Shown: piece after piece, positions 34,462 to 42,805 of the stretch
Layout of the letters: each line of letters starts with the position of its first letter
How positions within the stretch are numbered: the first letter of the stretch is position 1
Source: Candidatus Rhodoferax bjergmarkensis
GTDB taxonomy: Bacteria; Pseudomonadota; Gammaproteobacteria; Burkholderiales; Burkholderiaceae_C
Direction of reading: 5' to 3'
DNA: 64,000 nt
Assembly (NCBI GenBank): GCA_016708345.1
Contig: JADJFX010000008.1
Coordinates: forward strand, 350,779-414,778
Program-made: the position numbers and the translations under genes
Notes under the pieces: generated by a model
Databases searched by the model: none
What the model was told of the DNA's origin: nothing
Seen by the model: only the letters and a program-made list of their open reading frames with translations

Positions 34462-35691
34462 ATGTCTTTTCGCTTCTTCAAGTTGTTCGCAGTTGCGCTG
34501 GTCACGGCCGTTTTGCTGGGGGCCTGCGGGGGGGAATCGGCCCCGGCACCTATCAACGTGAAAGCCGTTGCAACAGAATCAACGGTCACCCTGACCTGGG
34601 ATATGACACCCGGCGTCGAGTACTGGCTGTTTTATGGGCCTAGCGCCAATGTCCCGGCAGATACCAACTCCATGCACAACTGGGTCGGCGTGTCCAAAGG
34701 CGGCGCACTGACCAACGTCACCTCGCCCTTTGTCGTGACAGGCCTGATCAACAACCTTGAGTACAAATTTTCAATCAACGGCCGCACCAGTGGCGGGCCA
34801 GGCGGGCCGGGCTCCACACCCCAAGCGGCCACGCCTAGGTTTGCGGGTTCAAACTGGGCTCTGGGGCCTAGCAACCCCTTGGGCAGCAATGACTTGCGCA
34901 GCGTCACCTATGGCCGTATTTTCTTGGCAACGGGCAACAACGGCACCCTGTATTCCAGCACCGACGGGCTTGCCTGGGGCGTGGTCAGTTCGGGCACCGC
35001 CAGCAACCTGAACGGCTCCACCTTTTTTGTGAATTACAAAGTTGTAGGTGACGGCGGACTCATCCTTACAAGTAATGACGCCGTTTTGTGGACAACCCAA
35101 ACCAGCGGCACCACGCAAAACCTGAACGCCATTGCCAGCAACTTTTACAACCTGCATGTGGCGGTAGGGGCCAACGGGACCATCCTCACCAGCCCGGACG
35201 CGGTCACCTGGACAACAGCCACCAGCCCCACCACCCAGCATTTGTATGGCATCACCTATGGCGGTGGTAGCTGGGTGGCAGTCGGCGCGGCGGGCACCGT
35301 GCTCAAAAGTTCGGATGGCGTCAACTGGGCTTTGTCCGCATCGGGCAGCAGCATGGACTTGACGGACGTAGCTTTTGGCGGTGCCAGTCTGTCGACCACT
35401 GCAATCGATGCTTTCGTGGTGGTTGGCGCATCAGGCACCTTGCTGCGCAGCCCCGATGGCGTGGTCTGGACACCATTGACTTTGCCCGTATCGGTGGACC
35501 TCAAAGCGGTCACCTTCGGCAGTCAATTTGTGACTGTGGGTGCGGCCGGAAAAGTGCTGACCAGCCCAGATGGCATCACCTGGACTGCCAGTGACGACAC
35601 CAAGACCACCAACACCCTTTACGCGGTTGCACGCGGCTACTCAACGTATTCAGCCGTGGGTGCTGGGGGCACCAATTTGCTGGCTCAATAA
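34462..35691 (+). CDS. Lipoprotein with beta-propeller-like repeats (photosystem stability factor-like)
   Basis: A 409-residue lipoprotein: lipobox LLGAC (Cys21), a fibronectin type III-like domain (about 28-115), a Gly/Pro linker and then about six or seven repeats of roughly 42 residues. Each repeat contains a variant of VGxxGTILTSxDGxxW, the Asp-box-like pattern of the Ycf48/sialidase-type beta-propellers. It is probably an extracytoplasmic binding protein. The start at 34462 begins the signal peptide; a longer open frame upstream lacks one. A strong terminator follows. Function unknown. Confidence 0.8.
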   Translation: MSFRFFKLFAVALVTAVLLGACGGESAPAPINVKAVATESTVTLTWDMTPGVEYWLFYGPSANVPADTNSMHNWVGVSKGGALTNVTSPFVVTGLINNLEYKFSINGRTSGGPGGPGSTPQAATPRFAGSNWALGPSNPLGSNDLRSVTYGRIFLATGNNGTLYSSTDGLAWGVVSSGTASNLNGSTFFVNYKVVGDGGLILTSNDAVLWTTQTSGTTQNLNAIASNFYNLHVAVGANGTILTSPDAVTWTTATSPTTQHLYGITYGGGSWVAVGAAGTVLKSSDGVNWALSASGSSMDLTDVAFGGASLSTTAIDAFVVVGASGTLLRSPDGVVWTPLTLPVSVDLKAVTFGSQFVTVGAAGKVLTSPDGITWTASDDTKTTNTLYAVARGYSTYSAVGAGGTNLLAQ

Positions 35692-35709
35692 TCAGCTTTT
35701 CACGGCACT

Positions 35710-35742
35710 TCAGGCACTGTGCATGGAGTGCCTGATTTTTAA
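35710..35742 (+). terminator. Intrinsic terminator after beta-propeller lipoprotein
   Basis: TCAGGCACT-loop-AGTGCCTGA forms a 9-bp stem followed by TTTTTAAT, beginning 18 bp after the stop codon. Confidence 0.8.
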
Positions 35743-35880
35743 TCAAACTGTGCGGTCTTCGCCCGTCTTTTCTGCCCTTGGGCAGTCGCAAAATGGACGA
35801 CACTAATTACCAAGCAAGGCAGCTTTATGTCTGTCTTTGTCAAGCCCCGTTGCGTAGTCTGAGTTGCTGAATTTTTACAG

Positions 35881-35903
35881 CTTGTAGGAGTTTTTCCTAC
35901 AAG
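35881..35903. promoter_or_regulatory. Inverted repeat CTTGTAGGA/TCCTACAAG upstream of flhD
   Basis: A perfect 9-bp inverted repeat with a 5-bp spacer about 120 bp ahead of flhD. It could be an operator for the master flagellar regulator or a hairpin in its leader. There is no T-run, so it is not a standard terminator. The rest of the 35743-36023 gap shows no gene. Confidence 0.5.
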
Positions 35904-36023
35904 CCATGGGTGTTCGCCTGACGCCCGTATTGGCCGTTTTCCCATTCAAGTTTTTGGCCTGCTCAACCAGAATTGACTCCATGGTGATTCACATCGAATG
36001 ACCCCAGAAACCAGGAGACAACC

Positions 36024-36350
36024 ATGAGCAACGATCAACTTTCCACCGAAATTCGCGATGCCAACCTGACCTACCTGATGTTGGCGCAGACCCTGATCCG
36101 CAAGGACAAGGCCGATGCGTTGTTCCGCCTCGGTATTTCTGAGGAATCAGCCGATCTGATTGCAACCCTGTCACCCGCCCAGATTCTGAAAATTGCCTCT
36201 GGCGCGATGCTGCTGTGCAGGTTCCGTGTGGACGACGACATGGTCTGGAATCTGCTGACCAACCACACTGCCAGCAAAGTGGACAACGATGGCACCACCA
36301 AACTGCACGCCAGCATTTTGATGGCCGGGCGTTTCTCTGAAGCAATGTAA
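36024..36350 (+). CDS. flhD: Flagellar transcriptional regulator FlhD
   Basis: A 108-residue FlhD subunit. FlhD pairs with FlhC in a D4C2 complex that activates class 2 flagellar promoters with sigma-70. The family text is clear: NLTYLMLAQTLIRKDKADALFRLGI, cited by its LAQTLIRKDKADA core, and LCRFRVDDDMVWNLLTNH. AGGAGACAACC precedes the ATG. It is followed after 11 bp by flhC. No motAB or other flagellar gene follows here, unlike many relatives. Confidence 0.96.
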   Translation: MSNDQLSTEIRDANLTYLMLAQTLIRKDKADALFRLGISEESADLIATLSPAQILKIASGAMLLCRFRVDDDMVWNLLTNHTASKVDNDGTTKLHASILMAGRFSEAM

Positions 36351-36361
36351 GGAGATTGATC

Positions 36362-36898
36362 ATGGCCACCAAAAGCGTTTTGAATGATTCCAAGCAAGTC
36401 GAGCGTGCTGTTGCACTGATTCAGCTCGGTGCACGCCTGCAAGTGCTCGAAAGCGAAACAGACCTTTCTTACGAGCGGCTGTTGCGTCTGTACAAGGAAG
36501 TGGCCGGTCGGTCCCCCTCCAAAGGTCAACTCCCGTTTTCAACCGAGTGGTTCTTGACCTGGCAACCGAATATTCATGCCTCCCTATTCTTGAATACCTA
36601 TGAGTATTTGAGCAAAGTGAGCGCGCTGGACGATATTGATGCGGTAATGAAAGCCTTCAGGCTTTACAACGAGCAAATTGCCGCCTGCGGTGTAGAGCCC
36701 CTGCTGTCCATCACCCGCGCCTGGCGCTTGGTCAAGTTTGTTGACAACAACATGCTCGCCAGAACCAAATGCTGCAAATGCGGCGGTCATTTTGTGACCG
36801 AAGCATACGAAAACTCCCGCCACTATGAATGCGGCCTGTGTACCCCCCCCGCACGCGCCGGCAAAAGCGCCAGCACCGGCGGCATCATGCTGCACTAA
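36362..36898 (+). CDS. flhC: Flagellar transcriptional regulator FlhC
   Basis: A 178-residue FlhC subunit with the C-terminal zinc site formed by CCKCGGHF and ECGLC (about residues 137-163), needed for the FlhD4C2 complex. The N-terminal helix-rich part has ALIQLGARLQVLESETDLSYERLLRLY, cited by its GARLQVLE core, and the SPSKGQLPFSTEWF loop. The ATG at 36362 follows TAAGGAGATTGATC; a TTG two codons upstream is in frame but less likely. It forms a two-gene operon with flhD. Confidence 0.96.
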   Translation: MATKSVLNDSKQVERAVALIQLGARLQVLESETDLSYERLLRLYKEVAGRSPSKGQLPFSTEWFLTWQPNIHASLFLNTYEYLSKVSALDDIDAVMKAFRLYNEQIAACGVEPLLSITRAWRLVKFVDNNMLARTKCCKCGGHFVTEAYENSRHYECGLCTPPARAGKSASTGGIMLH

Positions 36899-36952
36899 AA
36901 GAGGGTAGTGTTGAGGGCATAACGGCCGGGAGGATTTCAAGCCAAATTGGGC

Positions 36953-36996
36953 TATTGCGCAGGTGGAATCTGCGCAAGCAGCTATCAATTTAGGAG
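36953..36996 (+). repeat. Dispersed GCGC/AGCTAT repeat, copy 7
   Basis: ATTGCGCAGGTGG, then TCTGCGCAAGCAGCTATC. The 3' half is shortened (TTTAGGAG). It lies between flhC and the convergent lipoprotein gene. Confidence 0.6.
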
Positions 36997-37018
36997 TACT
37001 TTGCCTTCGGCGAAGGTA

Positions 37019-38932
37019 TTATTGGCTGCTCGCTACCCGGCTGGGAATGGCACCCACACTGCGCCAGGCATTGGCGGTGCTTGACAGTGTTGCCCAGCGT
37101 ACATTGCTGCGTGCGCCCATGCGGCTGGCAAAGGCTTCAATAGCGTCGATGCCATCGCTTGAGGTGGTGGCGTTGGCGGCATCAGAGACAGTCAGCGTTG
37201 CGCTGTCAACCATGATGGTGGCGCTGTAAATGGGCGCAGTGTAGCCACCAGTGGTGGTGAGTTGCGCGGCCAACGTCTCGGCACCTGCAAGCGCTCGGTT
37301 GCTCCCGCCCACGGCCAGCAGGCTGGCAGCGGGGTCGTGGGCCTGCCAGTCGGCAGAGCTGCGGGGTTGCCACAGGCCGATGCTGAAATCTTCAGACCCC
37401 TTGCCGTGGTTACCTGCGCGCGCAATGCCCCATAACTCGCGGGCCTGCCAGCTAAAGCCCTGCTTGCCCAATTGGGCGCTGCGCACGCTGTCGATGTCGC
37501 TGGTTTGCACCCCGGACAACACGGTATTGGGCGTACCGCCCAGGGCCACAATGCGCTGCGCTGCGGCAGCTCGGTCGGATGCGTTGTGTACATGCACATC
37601 CCACTCAACCCCTAGGGCGCTGAGGGTCGAAATTATCTCGGCCGCGCGTTTCTCGCCGTTGAGCCAGCCGATATCCGCCCCAATCGACCAGCGCATGCCA
37701 CTACTTTGGCTGCCCACCTTGCCAGCGGCAGTGGCGCGCTTGAAGAAAGCGATCAGCTTGTCCGGGTCGGGCCATTTAGCGACCTCGGTTTCGATGTGGA
37801 TGGTGCCGGACACGTACAGCAGTGGCTGCACCGGAGCCGCGGCAATGGCGGCGTTCAGACCCAAGCCGTTGGCGACGGCAATGCGGGCGCGGTTGCTGTC
37901 GGCCCAAGCCACTGCCTCTTCGTAAAGCGTCCACTGGGCTTGCATATCGGCCTCGGACTTCAGCGGCGCTACGGTGTTCAAGTTCCAGCGAGGGTAGCGT
38001 CGGTCGCTGAGGTAAGTGGTGGTCCAGGCTGAGGCTTGGGCAAAAAAGTCGTTGTCGTGCATTTTGACGCCCACCACATACGGGCTGGCCGCGCCGGCTG
38101 TGCTGTGCGCACTCGCAAAACCCGCTTCTATCAGGCCTGCCGCACTCTGGCCGGGCGACTGGAAGAGCAGCAGGTCGTAGTGTTCGGGGCGAATGTTCAG
38201 CCCGAGGTTCTGGGTGCCCAAGTTGATATAGGGTGCCGAATGGGAGATGCCCATATTGGCACCCAATTCCTGAAATACCTGGGAAACCGAGGGGTACACG
38301 GCCGGGTCCGTCAGAAAGGCGGCTATCACAGCATTGCTGCCGGTAAGTTGCTTGAGCCGCGTGAAACCGCCTGCGGTCGTGGTGGGCAAGCCTGTGACCG
38401 GGTCGGTGAGGTGGCTTTCGTAGTTGCGAATGCTGGCCAGTTGCTCACTGGCCGATAAGTTCAAAAACTTAGCCCAGTTTTCATAGCCGCTGTAGTAGGG
38501 CTTGGGCGGGCGAATGTGGTAGTTGAGCCCCACGTAGGCTGACGTGCGCAGGCGGTTCACCAGCGCGGGGTAGCTGGCCTCAAAGTTGGCCAATGCAGCG
38601 TCGGTAAGGTAGATGTCCACCGGCACTTTGTACTGCTCATGCAGGGTGATGACTCGGTCCACCGTGGCAGCACTGCGCTCCGGATAGGCAAAGTCTTGTA
38701 CGTTCAGGGTAAAGGTCAGCCAGTCGCCCGCAGTAGCGGCACCGGCGCGCATGACCCGGTCAACCGTGACAGGGGTGGGTACCGTTGCGGTTGCAGGCCC
38801 TGTCGTCGTGGGGAAGAGGCCTAAGGAGGTGGTGGGAGCGTTGCCCCCACCGCAGGCTACCAAGCTGCACGCCAGCAGCGTCCCGAGCCAAGCCGTGCGC
38901 AGCAGCGACTGTTTGCCGTGATGGGTTTTCAT
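37019..38932 (-). CDS. Large secreted lipoprotein of unknown function
   Basis: A 637-residue protein with signal peptide and lipobox LVAC (about Cys27), then a Pro/Thr-rich linker. The body has alternating strand-helix segments such as FTLNVQDFAYPERSAATVDRVI, cited by its LNVQDFAYPE core, followed by INLHEQYKVPVDIYLTD-type wording (VPVDIYLTD) and later HIETEVAKWPDPDKLIAFF. This reads like a TIM-barrel/polysaccharide-deacetylase-type fold acting on glycans, but no canonical NodB metal motif is visible. GGAGGTC upstream gives a confident start. It stands alone between flhDC and the pilus operon. I do not recognise the family. Confidence 0.75.
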   Translation of the reverse strand: MKTHHGKQSLLRTAWLGTLLACSLVACGGGNAPTTSLGLFPTTTGPATATVPTPVTVDRVMRAGAATAGDWLTFTLNVQDFAYPERSAATVDRVITLHEQYKVPVDIYLTDAALANFEASYPALVNRLRTSAYVGLNYHIRPPKPYYSGYENWAKFLNLSASEQLASIRNYESHLTDPVTGLPTTTAGGFTRLKQLTGSNAVIAAFLTDPAVYPSVSQVFQELGANMGISHSAPYINLGTQNLGLNIRPEHYDLLLFQSPGQSAAGLIEAGFASAHSTAGAASPYVVGVKMHDNDFFAQASAWTTTYLSDRRYPRWNLNTVAPLKSEADMQAQWTLYEEAVAWADSNRARIAVANGLGLNAAIAAAPVQPLLYVSGTIHIETEVAKWPDPDKLIAFFKRATAAGKVGSQSSGMRWSIGADIGWLNGEKRAAEIISTLSALGVEWDVHVHNASDRAAAAQRIVALGGTPNTVLSGVQTSDIDSVRSAQLGKQGFSWQARELWGIARAGNHGKGSEDFSIGLWQPRSSADWQAHDPAASLLAVGGSNRALAGAETLAAQLTTTGGYTAPIYSATIMVDSATLTVSDAANATTSSDGIDAIEAFASRMGARSNVRWATLSSTANAWRSVGAIPSRVASSQ

Positions 38933-38998
38933 CTCGTGACCTCCGTTGGAGCCTGCATCTGCCAGCAGTACGCTTGCGCCTTTGCAATGACTGTTTAA

Positions 38999-39415
38999 TT
39001 ACCGGTTCCAGCAATCGGCCACCGTCATGCCATCGAAGTTGACTATGTCTCTCACATTGGCGTGGGTCAGGGTGAAGTCGCCACATCTATCGTTTGCTTG
39101 GCTCGTGCCGGTTCTTCTGGTGGCCGTGAGGGTGTAGGTGGTGGCTGTCGATACGATGGTGGCTGTATAACGATCACCCTCGACAACAAGTACGCTGGCA
39201 GGTACCGCTGCAGTTAAGGGATAAGTCCCCGTAGAAGTAGCCGCACGCTCCATCCACTGCGCGGCTTGGAGCAAGGCACCTTTTGCATTGGCGCGGTGGC
39301 TGCGCCTGATGTGTTCGGTGTAACTGGGGATGGCAATGGCCCCCAGTATCCCGATGACGGCCACCACAATCATGACTTCGATCAGGGTAAATCCCCTAGC
39401 TTTTGATTTGAGCAT
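38999..39415 (-). CDS. pilE: Minor type IV pilin PilE
   Basis: A 138-residue prepilin with a short basic leader cleaved before FTLIEVMIVVAVIGILGAIA (quoted as FTLIEVMIV), the type IV pilin hydrophobic helix with the invariant Glu5. The C-terminal beta region carries two cysteines (about 97 and 135) that would close the D-loop. Its position directly after pilY1 is that of minor pilin PilE. The ATG at 39415 gives a leader of about seven residues; a further ATG at 39448 is in frame but gives an over-long leader. Confidence 0.9.
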   Translation of the reverse strand: MLKSKARGFTLIEVMIVVAVIGILGAIAIPSYTEHIRRSHRANAKGALLQAAQWMERAATSTGTYPLTAAVPASVLVVEGDRYTATIVSTATTYTLTATRRTGTSQANDRCGDFTLTHANVRDIVNFDGMTVADCWNR

Positions 39416-39453
39416 GGGCTGCTTTGTCAAGGGTGTCAATTGATGCATTTGGC

Positions 39454-42400
39454 TTATTGCGTTGCGCGCCAGTTGGCCCGCGTACCCACGTAAGTACCCG
39501 GGTTGAATTTGATGGGGTCGGTGGCTTTGTCAGGGTCGGTGGGTGTTTTTACATCGATGAATTTCCCATCCGGTGAGCGGGTCATGATGCCATCACCCGG
39601 TCCGTTTTCTACCGTGGTAGCGTCCTTCACCCCAAATACCTGCTCCTTGGCGGGGTGGCCGGTGAACATATTGAATACGCTGGTAAAGCCACGCTCCGAA
39701 AGGGCTGGGGCTGAGCAGGTTTCTACATTGGCAGCGCCCGTCGTGTTGGAGGGCACCATACTGCGAACCAGTATTTTCTCGCCTGAAAATGCGCTGATGT
39801 TGTGCAGCACACGCTGACCCGATACCGACCAGTGCAGGTACCAGCCGCGCTTGGGCGAGCCGCCGGTGTAAACAACCGGCTTATCGGAGGAGTTGTAATA
39901 GTTGGTGCCTTTATCAGAGAGCATGGTCGTCACACTCTGCTGCACCAAGCTGGTTGGCAAACTAGGGCTGCTGGTTGCATTGTTGATGACATCGGTGTCC
40001 TTCAAGGTCACGGCAGAAGCCGAGACGGAAAAAGTGCTGTTGTCGTACAGGGCGTAAATGCTCTCGGTGGCTGTGGTGCCGCGGTCGTCATTGCTCAGGT
40101 TTTGGCCTGTGCCTATGGCCAGCATGATGCCACCCAAAGGATGCTGCATCCAAAAAGGTGCTGTGGTGATGGACTGAACCGTGGTGGTGGTGGGTCTGGC
40201 CATAAAGAATGGCTCGCCATTAAACGAAACACTCCACTTGGAATCATCCGCATCGGTCAGGTTGAACTTCCAGAGGTTGCCTTTTAAATCACCGGCATAG
40301 GCAATGTCTACCTTGCCGTCGCCATTGAGGTCAATGGCTTGCGGGGTCGACAAACCATTGCCATTGCCCTTGTAGTTGGCAGAGCATTTGTTATCTTTGC
40401 AGGGCGATAATTTTTTGATTTTCTTGTCGCCATCCAGATACTGAATGACCAGCACCGGCGCTTCGTTGATGCTGTTGTAGCCATTGCCCAGCACCACAGC
40501 CCAGCGGCCGCCCTTCGGGCCATTCATTTTGACGATCTGGCGTGACTTGTTGTCAACCGCACTGTCCACCAGCGGGGGGGACATGATGTGGCCCAGATCG
40601 GGATCGGACGATTTGGTGGTGTCGGTCAAAACCAGCGCGCCTGCCTTGGCTGGCGTAAAGTTGGCTGGGTCGGTGACATCCAGCACAAAATAACCTTTGC
40701 CACCGGCTCCGAGCGAGCCCACCAATACCGTGGTCCACGCCGGGGTGGTGCCAATGAAAGCATCACCCGTAAAAGGAGAGCCGTCCACGAAGTACTGGTG
40801 GTCGTAGTTGGTGTCGGTAAGTTTGCGTAAATTACCTTCGGCAATGCCCTGCGGAATATAGGCCAAAAGCTCAGTGCCGCCTTTGATGGTGGGGGACACT
40901 TTGTTTGGCCAGTCGTCGGCGGCAAAACCATGTAACATGCCGTCGTTGGCCCCCACATAGACCATGGGGGTGCGTCCGCCCTTGCCACCATTCGCATTGG
41001 AGCGGAACGCGTAGTAGCCGTTCATGCTGTAGCCGCTGGCAGGTTTGCCGGTGTACCAGATGTTGGAGTTGACAATATCTCCCAAGCGTGAACCTCGGTT
41101 GCGGAAAATGCCTCCACTCTCGCTGGCCTCTTTGGTCCGGTCACCCCGCAGATAATCCACCCGCTCTTGGCCTTTGTCGTCAATTTTGTTGCTGCTGTCG
41201 AGCTTGAGCTTGTTTTTTTGCGCATCGGGCAATTTGTCGAATTCTTTCCAGTTGATACCTTTCGTGCCGTTGTAGGAAACCACCAACCGGTTGGCCAGTT
41301 TGTAGTTCTTGTCATCGAGCATAGTGGCTACGTTCCAAGTATCTTTGGTACCAATCGACCCCGTGGTGCTGTTGATGGGGCGCACACCAAGAGAACCTTT
41401 CCATTTGGTGGCATCGTAGCCTGCAATGTAGGCATTCAAGCCTGTTTCCAGCGTGCTAGAACTGGCGGCAATGGAGACCAAGGGCTTTGAAGTGTCATTA
41501 TTGATGGTGTCCATGATGGACGCAAAGGCCTGAGTCAAATCGTCTGCCGTTTTGGCGGGGTAGTATTTTCCGCGCCCGTTCAGGGCACCGTGCCAGAGCT
41601 CGATGGTTCGTATATCAGGGGTGCCTCCATCATCGGTTTTAACATCGGGCCACTTCTTGGCTCCCTGCACCACGTCAGCAAAATCCCCGCCATAGTTATC
41701 TCTGGATGTGTTGTTGTTATCCCAGTTAACAGGTGTGTCTGATTCATTGGGCCAATTGACAGCCCCCAGCCCAAACCCAATGGTGTAGGTATTCATGTGC
41801 TGCCAGGTGGCGGGGTCGTTTTTGGGGTTCCAATATTCTTGCGTTTCATCGCAATTATTGGCTTTGTTGCAGGCAGTCGTTGCGAATTTTTCCGCACCCT
41901 CTTTCTTTATCAGTGGCTTGACTGAATTGTCCATGCCGCCCTGCAGATCGGTCGCCCAGCTGTTGAAGGCGAAATCAGAAAAAGTGCTGGCACCGCCAGC
42001 ATTTGCATCGCCATAGCTGTCTTTGTAGATTCTGGATTGAGTGGCTTTGGCGTTGTAAACAGTACCGTCAGGCAGCGTTCTGTCGTTGCTGTCACCCAAA
42101 GCCACTTTATCGGCCGTCTTGGATTGGCTGTTCCAGGCACCATCTGTCATGAACACATGGTAGGAGCGACGGCAAGCCATATAGGGGGTGCTTTGATCGG
42201 TACCGGGCGTATCGGCCCAAGGGCTGTCTGTGCCAGCCGGCGTGAGCATGTAGTCATGTGCCTGGCGCATCATTTTGAGCGAGGGGGTGCCATTTGTTGC
42301 TTTCAAACTGTCCACAAAGGTGTTGAAGTTTTTTCTGTGCTGGCCTTCAAAAGAGCGCATGGCGTTCTCTTTGCCAGGGGTTAGCGTGCCAGCATCGGGC

Positions 42401-42681
42401 GCAGAGCCGTTGTTATGCATGGCCTGCCATGCCAAGCGAATGCGCTTGTCGGGCACTTTGCCTGAGTTTGCAGAACCATCGCCAAATTGCTTTTTCAGCG
42501 AATCTTTAAGCAGCGTCATTTTGGGTGTGGCGTCTCCCCCCCCCAGTTCCCCCGCCATACTCCCCGAATCGTCAACGGTAATGATGACATTGGGGGCCGG
42601 TTGCATGCTGCCTGTTCCCACTGGTTTTTGCGACAGGGGAATTGAAGCCGCAAGGGCTGCAAGCGGGTGAGAGACCAGCAT
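39454..42681 (-). CDS. pilY1: Type IV pilus assembly/adhesion protein PilY1
   Basis: PilY1 is a large exported protein at the pilus tip, involved in adhesion, pilus dynamics and surface sensing. The N-terminal half has a von Willebrand factor A domain with the MIDAS start VDDSGSM (about residue 37); the C-terminal half is a beta-propeller with YVGANDGMLHGF and a calcium loop DLNGDGKVD. The open frame begins at 42681 within a signal peptide. A good ribosome site (GGAGAGAG) and ATG at 42755 lie upstream in another frame. Adding one C to the CCCC run at about 42717-42720 joins them into a complete basic-hydrophobic signal peptide. So the gene is either frame-broken or the sequence has an error. 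Confidence 0.93.
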   Translation of the reverse strand: MLVSHPLAALAASIPLSQKPVGTGSMQPAPNVIITVDDSGSMAGELGGGDATPKMTLLKDSLKKQFGDGSANSGKVPDKRIRLAWQAMHNNGSAPDAGTLTPGKENAMRSFEGQHRKNFNTFVDSLKATNGTPSLKMMRQAHDYMLTPAGTDSPWADTPGTDQSTPYMACRRSYHVFMTDGAWNSQSKTADKVALGDSNDRTLPDGTVYNAKATQSRIYKDSYGDANAGGASTFSDFAFNSWATDLQGGMDNSVKPLIKKEGAEKFATTACNKANNCDETQEYWNPKNDPATWQHMNTYTIGFGLGAVNWPNESDTPVNWDNNNTSRDNYGGDFADVVQGAKKWPDVKTDDGGTPDIRTIELWHGALNGRGKYYPAKTADDLTQAFASIMDTINNDTSKPLVSIAASSSTLETGLNAYIAGYDATKWKGSLGVRPINSTTGSIGTKDTWNVATMLDDKNYKLANRLVVSYNGTKGINWKEFDKLPDAQKNKLKLDSSNKIDDKGQERVDYLRGDRTKEASESGGIFRNRGSRLGDIVNSNIWYTGKPASGYSMNGYYAFRSNANGGKGGRTPMVYVGANDGMLHGFAADDWPNKVSPTIKGGTELLAYIPQGIAEGNLRKLTDTNYDHQYFVDGSPFTGDAFIGTTPAWTTVLVGSLGAGGKGYFVLDVTDPANFTPAKAGALVLTDTTKSSDPDLGHIMSPPLVDSAVDNKSRQIVKMNGPKGGRWAVVLGNGYNSINEAPVLVIQYLDGDKKIKKLSPCKDNKCSANYKGNGNGLSTPQAIDLNGDGKVDIAYAGDLKGNLWKFNLTDADDSKWSVSFNGEPFFMARPTTTTVQSITTAPFWMQHPLGGIMLAIGTGQNLSNDDRGTTATESIYALYDNSTFSVSASAVTLKDTDVINNATSSPSLPTSLVQQSVTTMLSDKGTNYYNSSDKPVVYTGGSPKRGWYLHWSVSGQRVLHNISAFSGEKILVRSMVPSNTTGAANVETCSAPALSERGFTSVFNMFTGHPAKEQVFGVKDATTVENGPGDGIMTRSPDGKFIDVKTPTDPDKATDPIKFNPGTYVGTRANWRATQ

Positions 42682-42805
42682 CAGGCAGGCCAGACTGATG
42701 GCCGTTATTTTGAAGGGGCCTTTGGCTTGTTTGGCGTTTGTTTTGGGTGTTTCATGGTCTCTCTCCAGAAAGTGGGTTCGGCTGCTGTGGCGTGCTGTGG
42801 TGGAT

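Noticed and set aside
42717..42720. CCCC run as proven phase-variation tract in pilY1
   Set aside because: Four bases is too short to claim hypermutability; kept only as a question.
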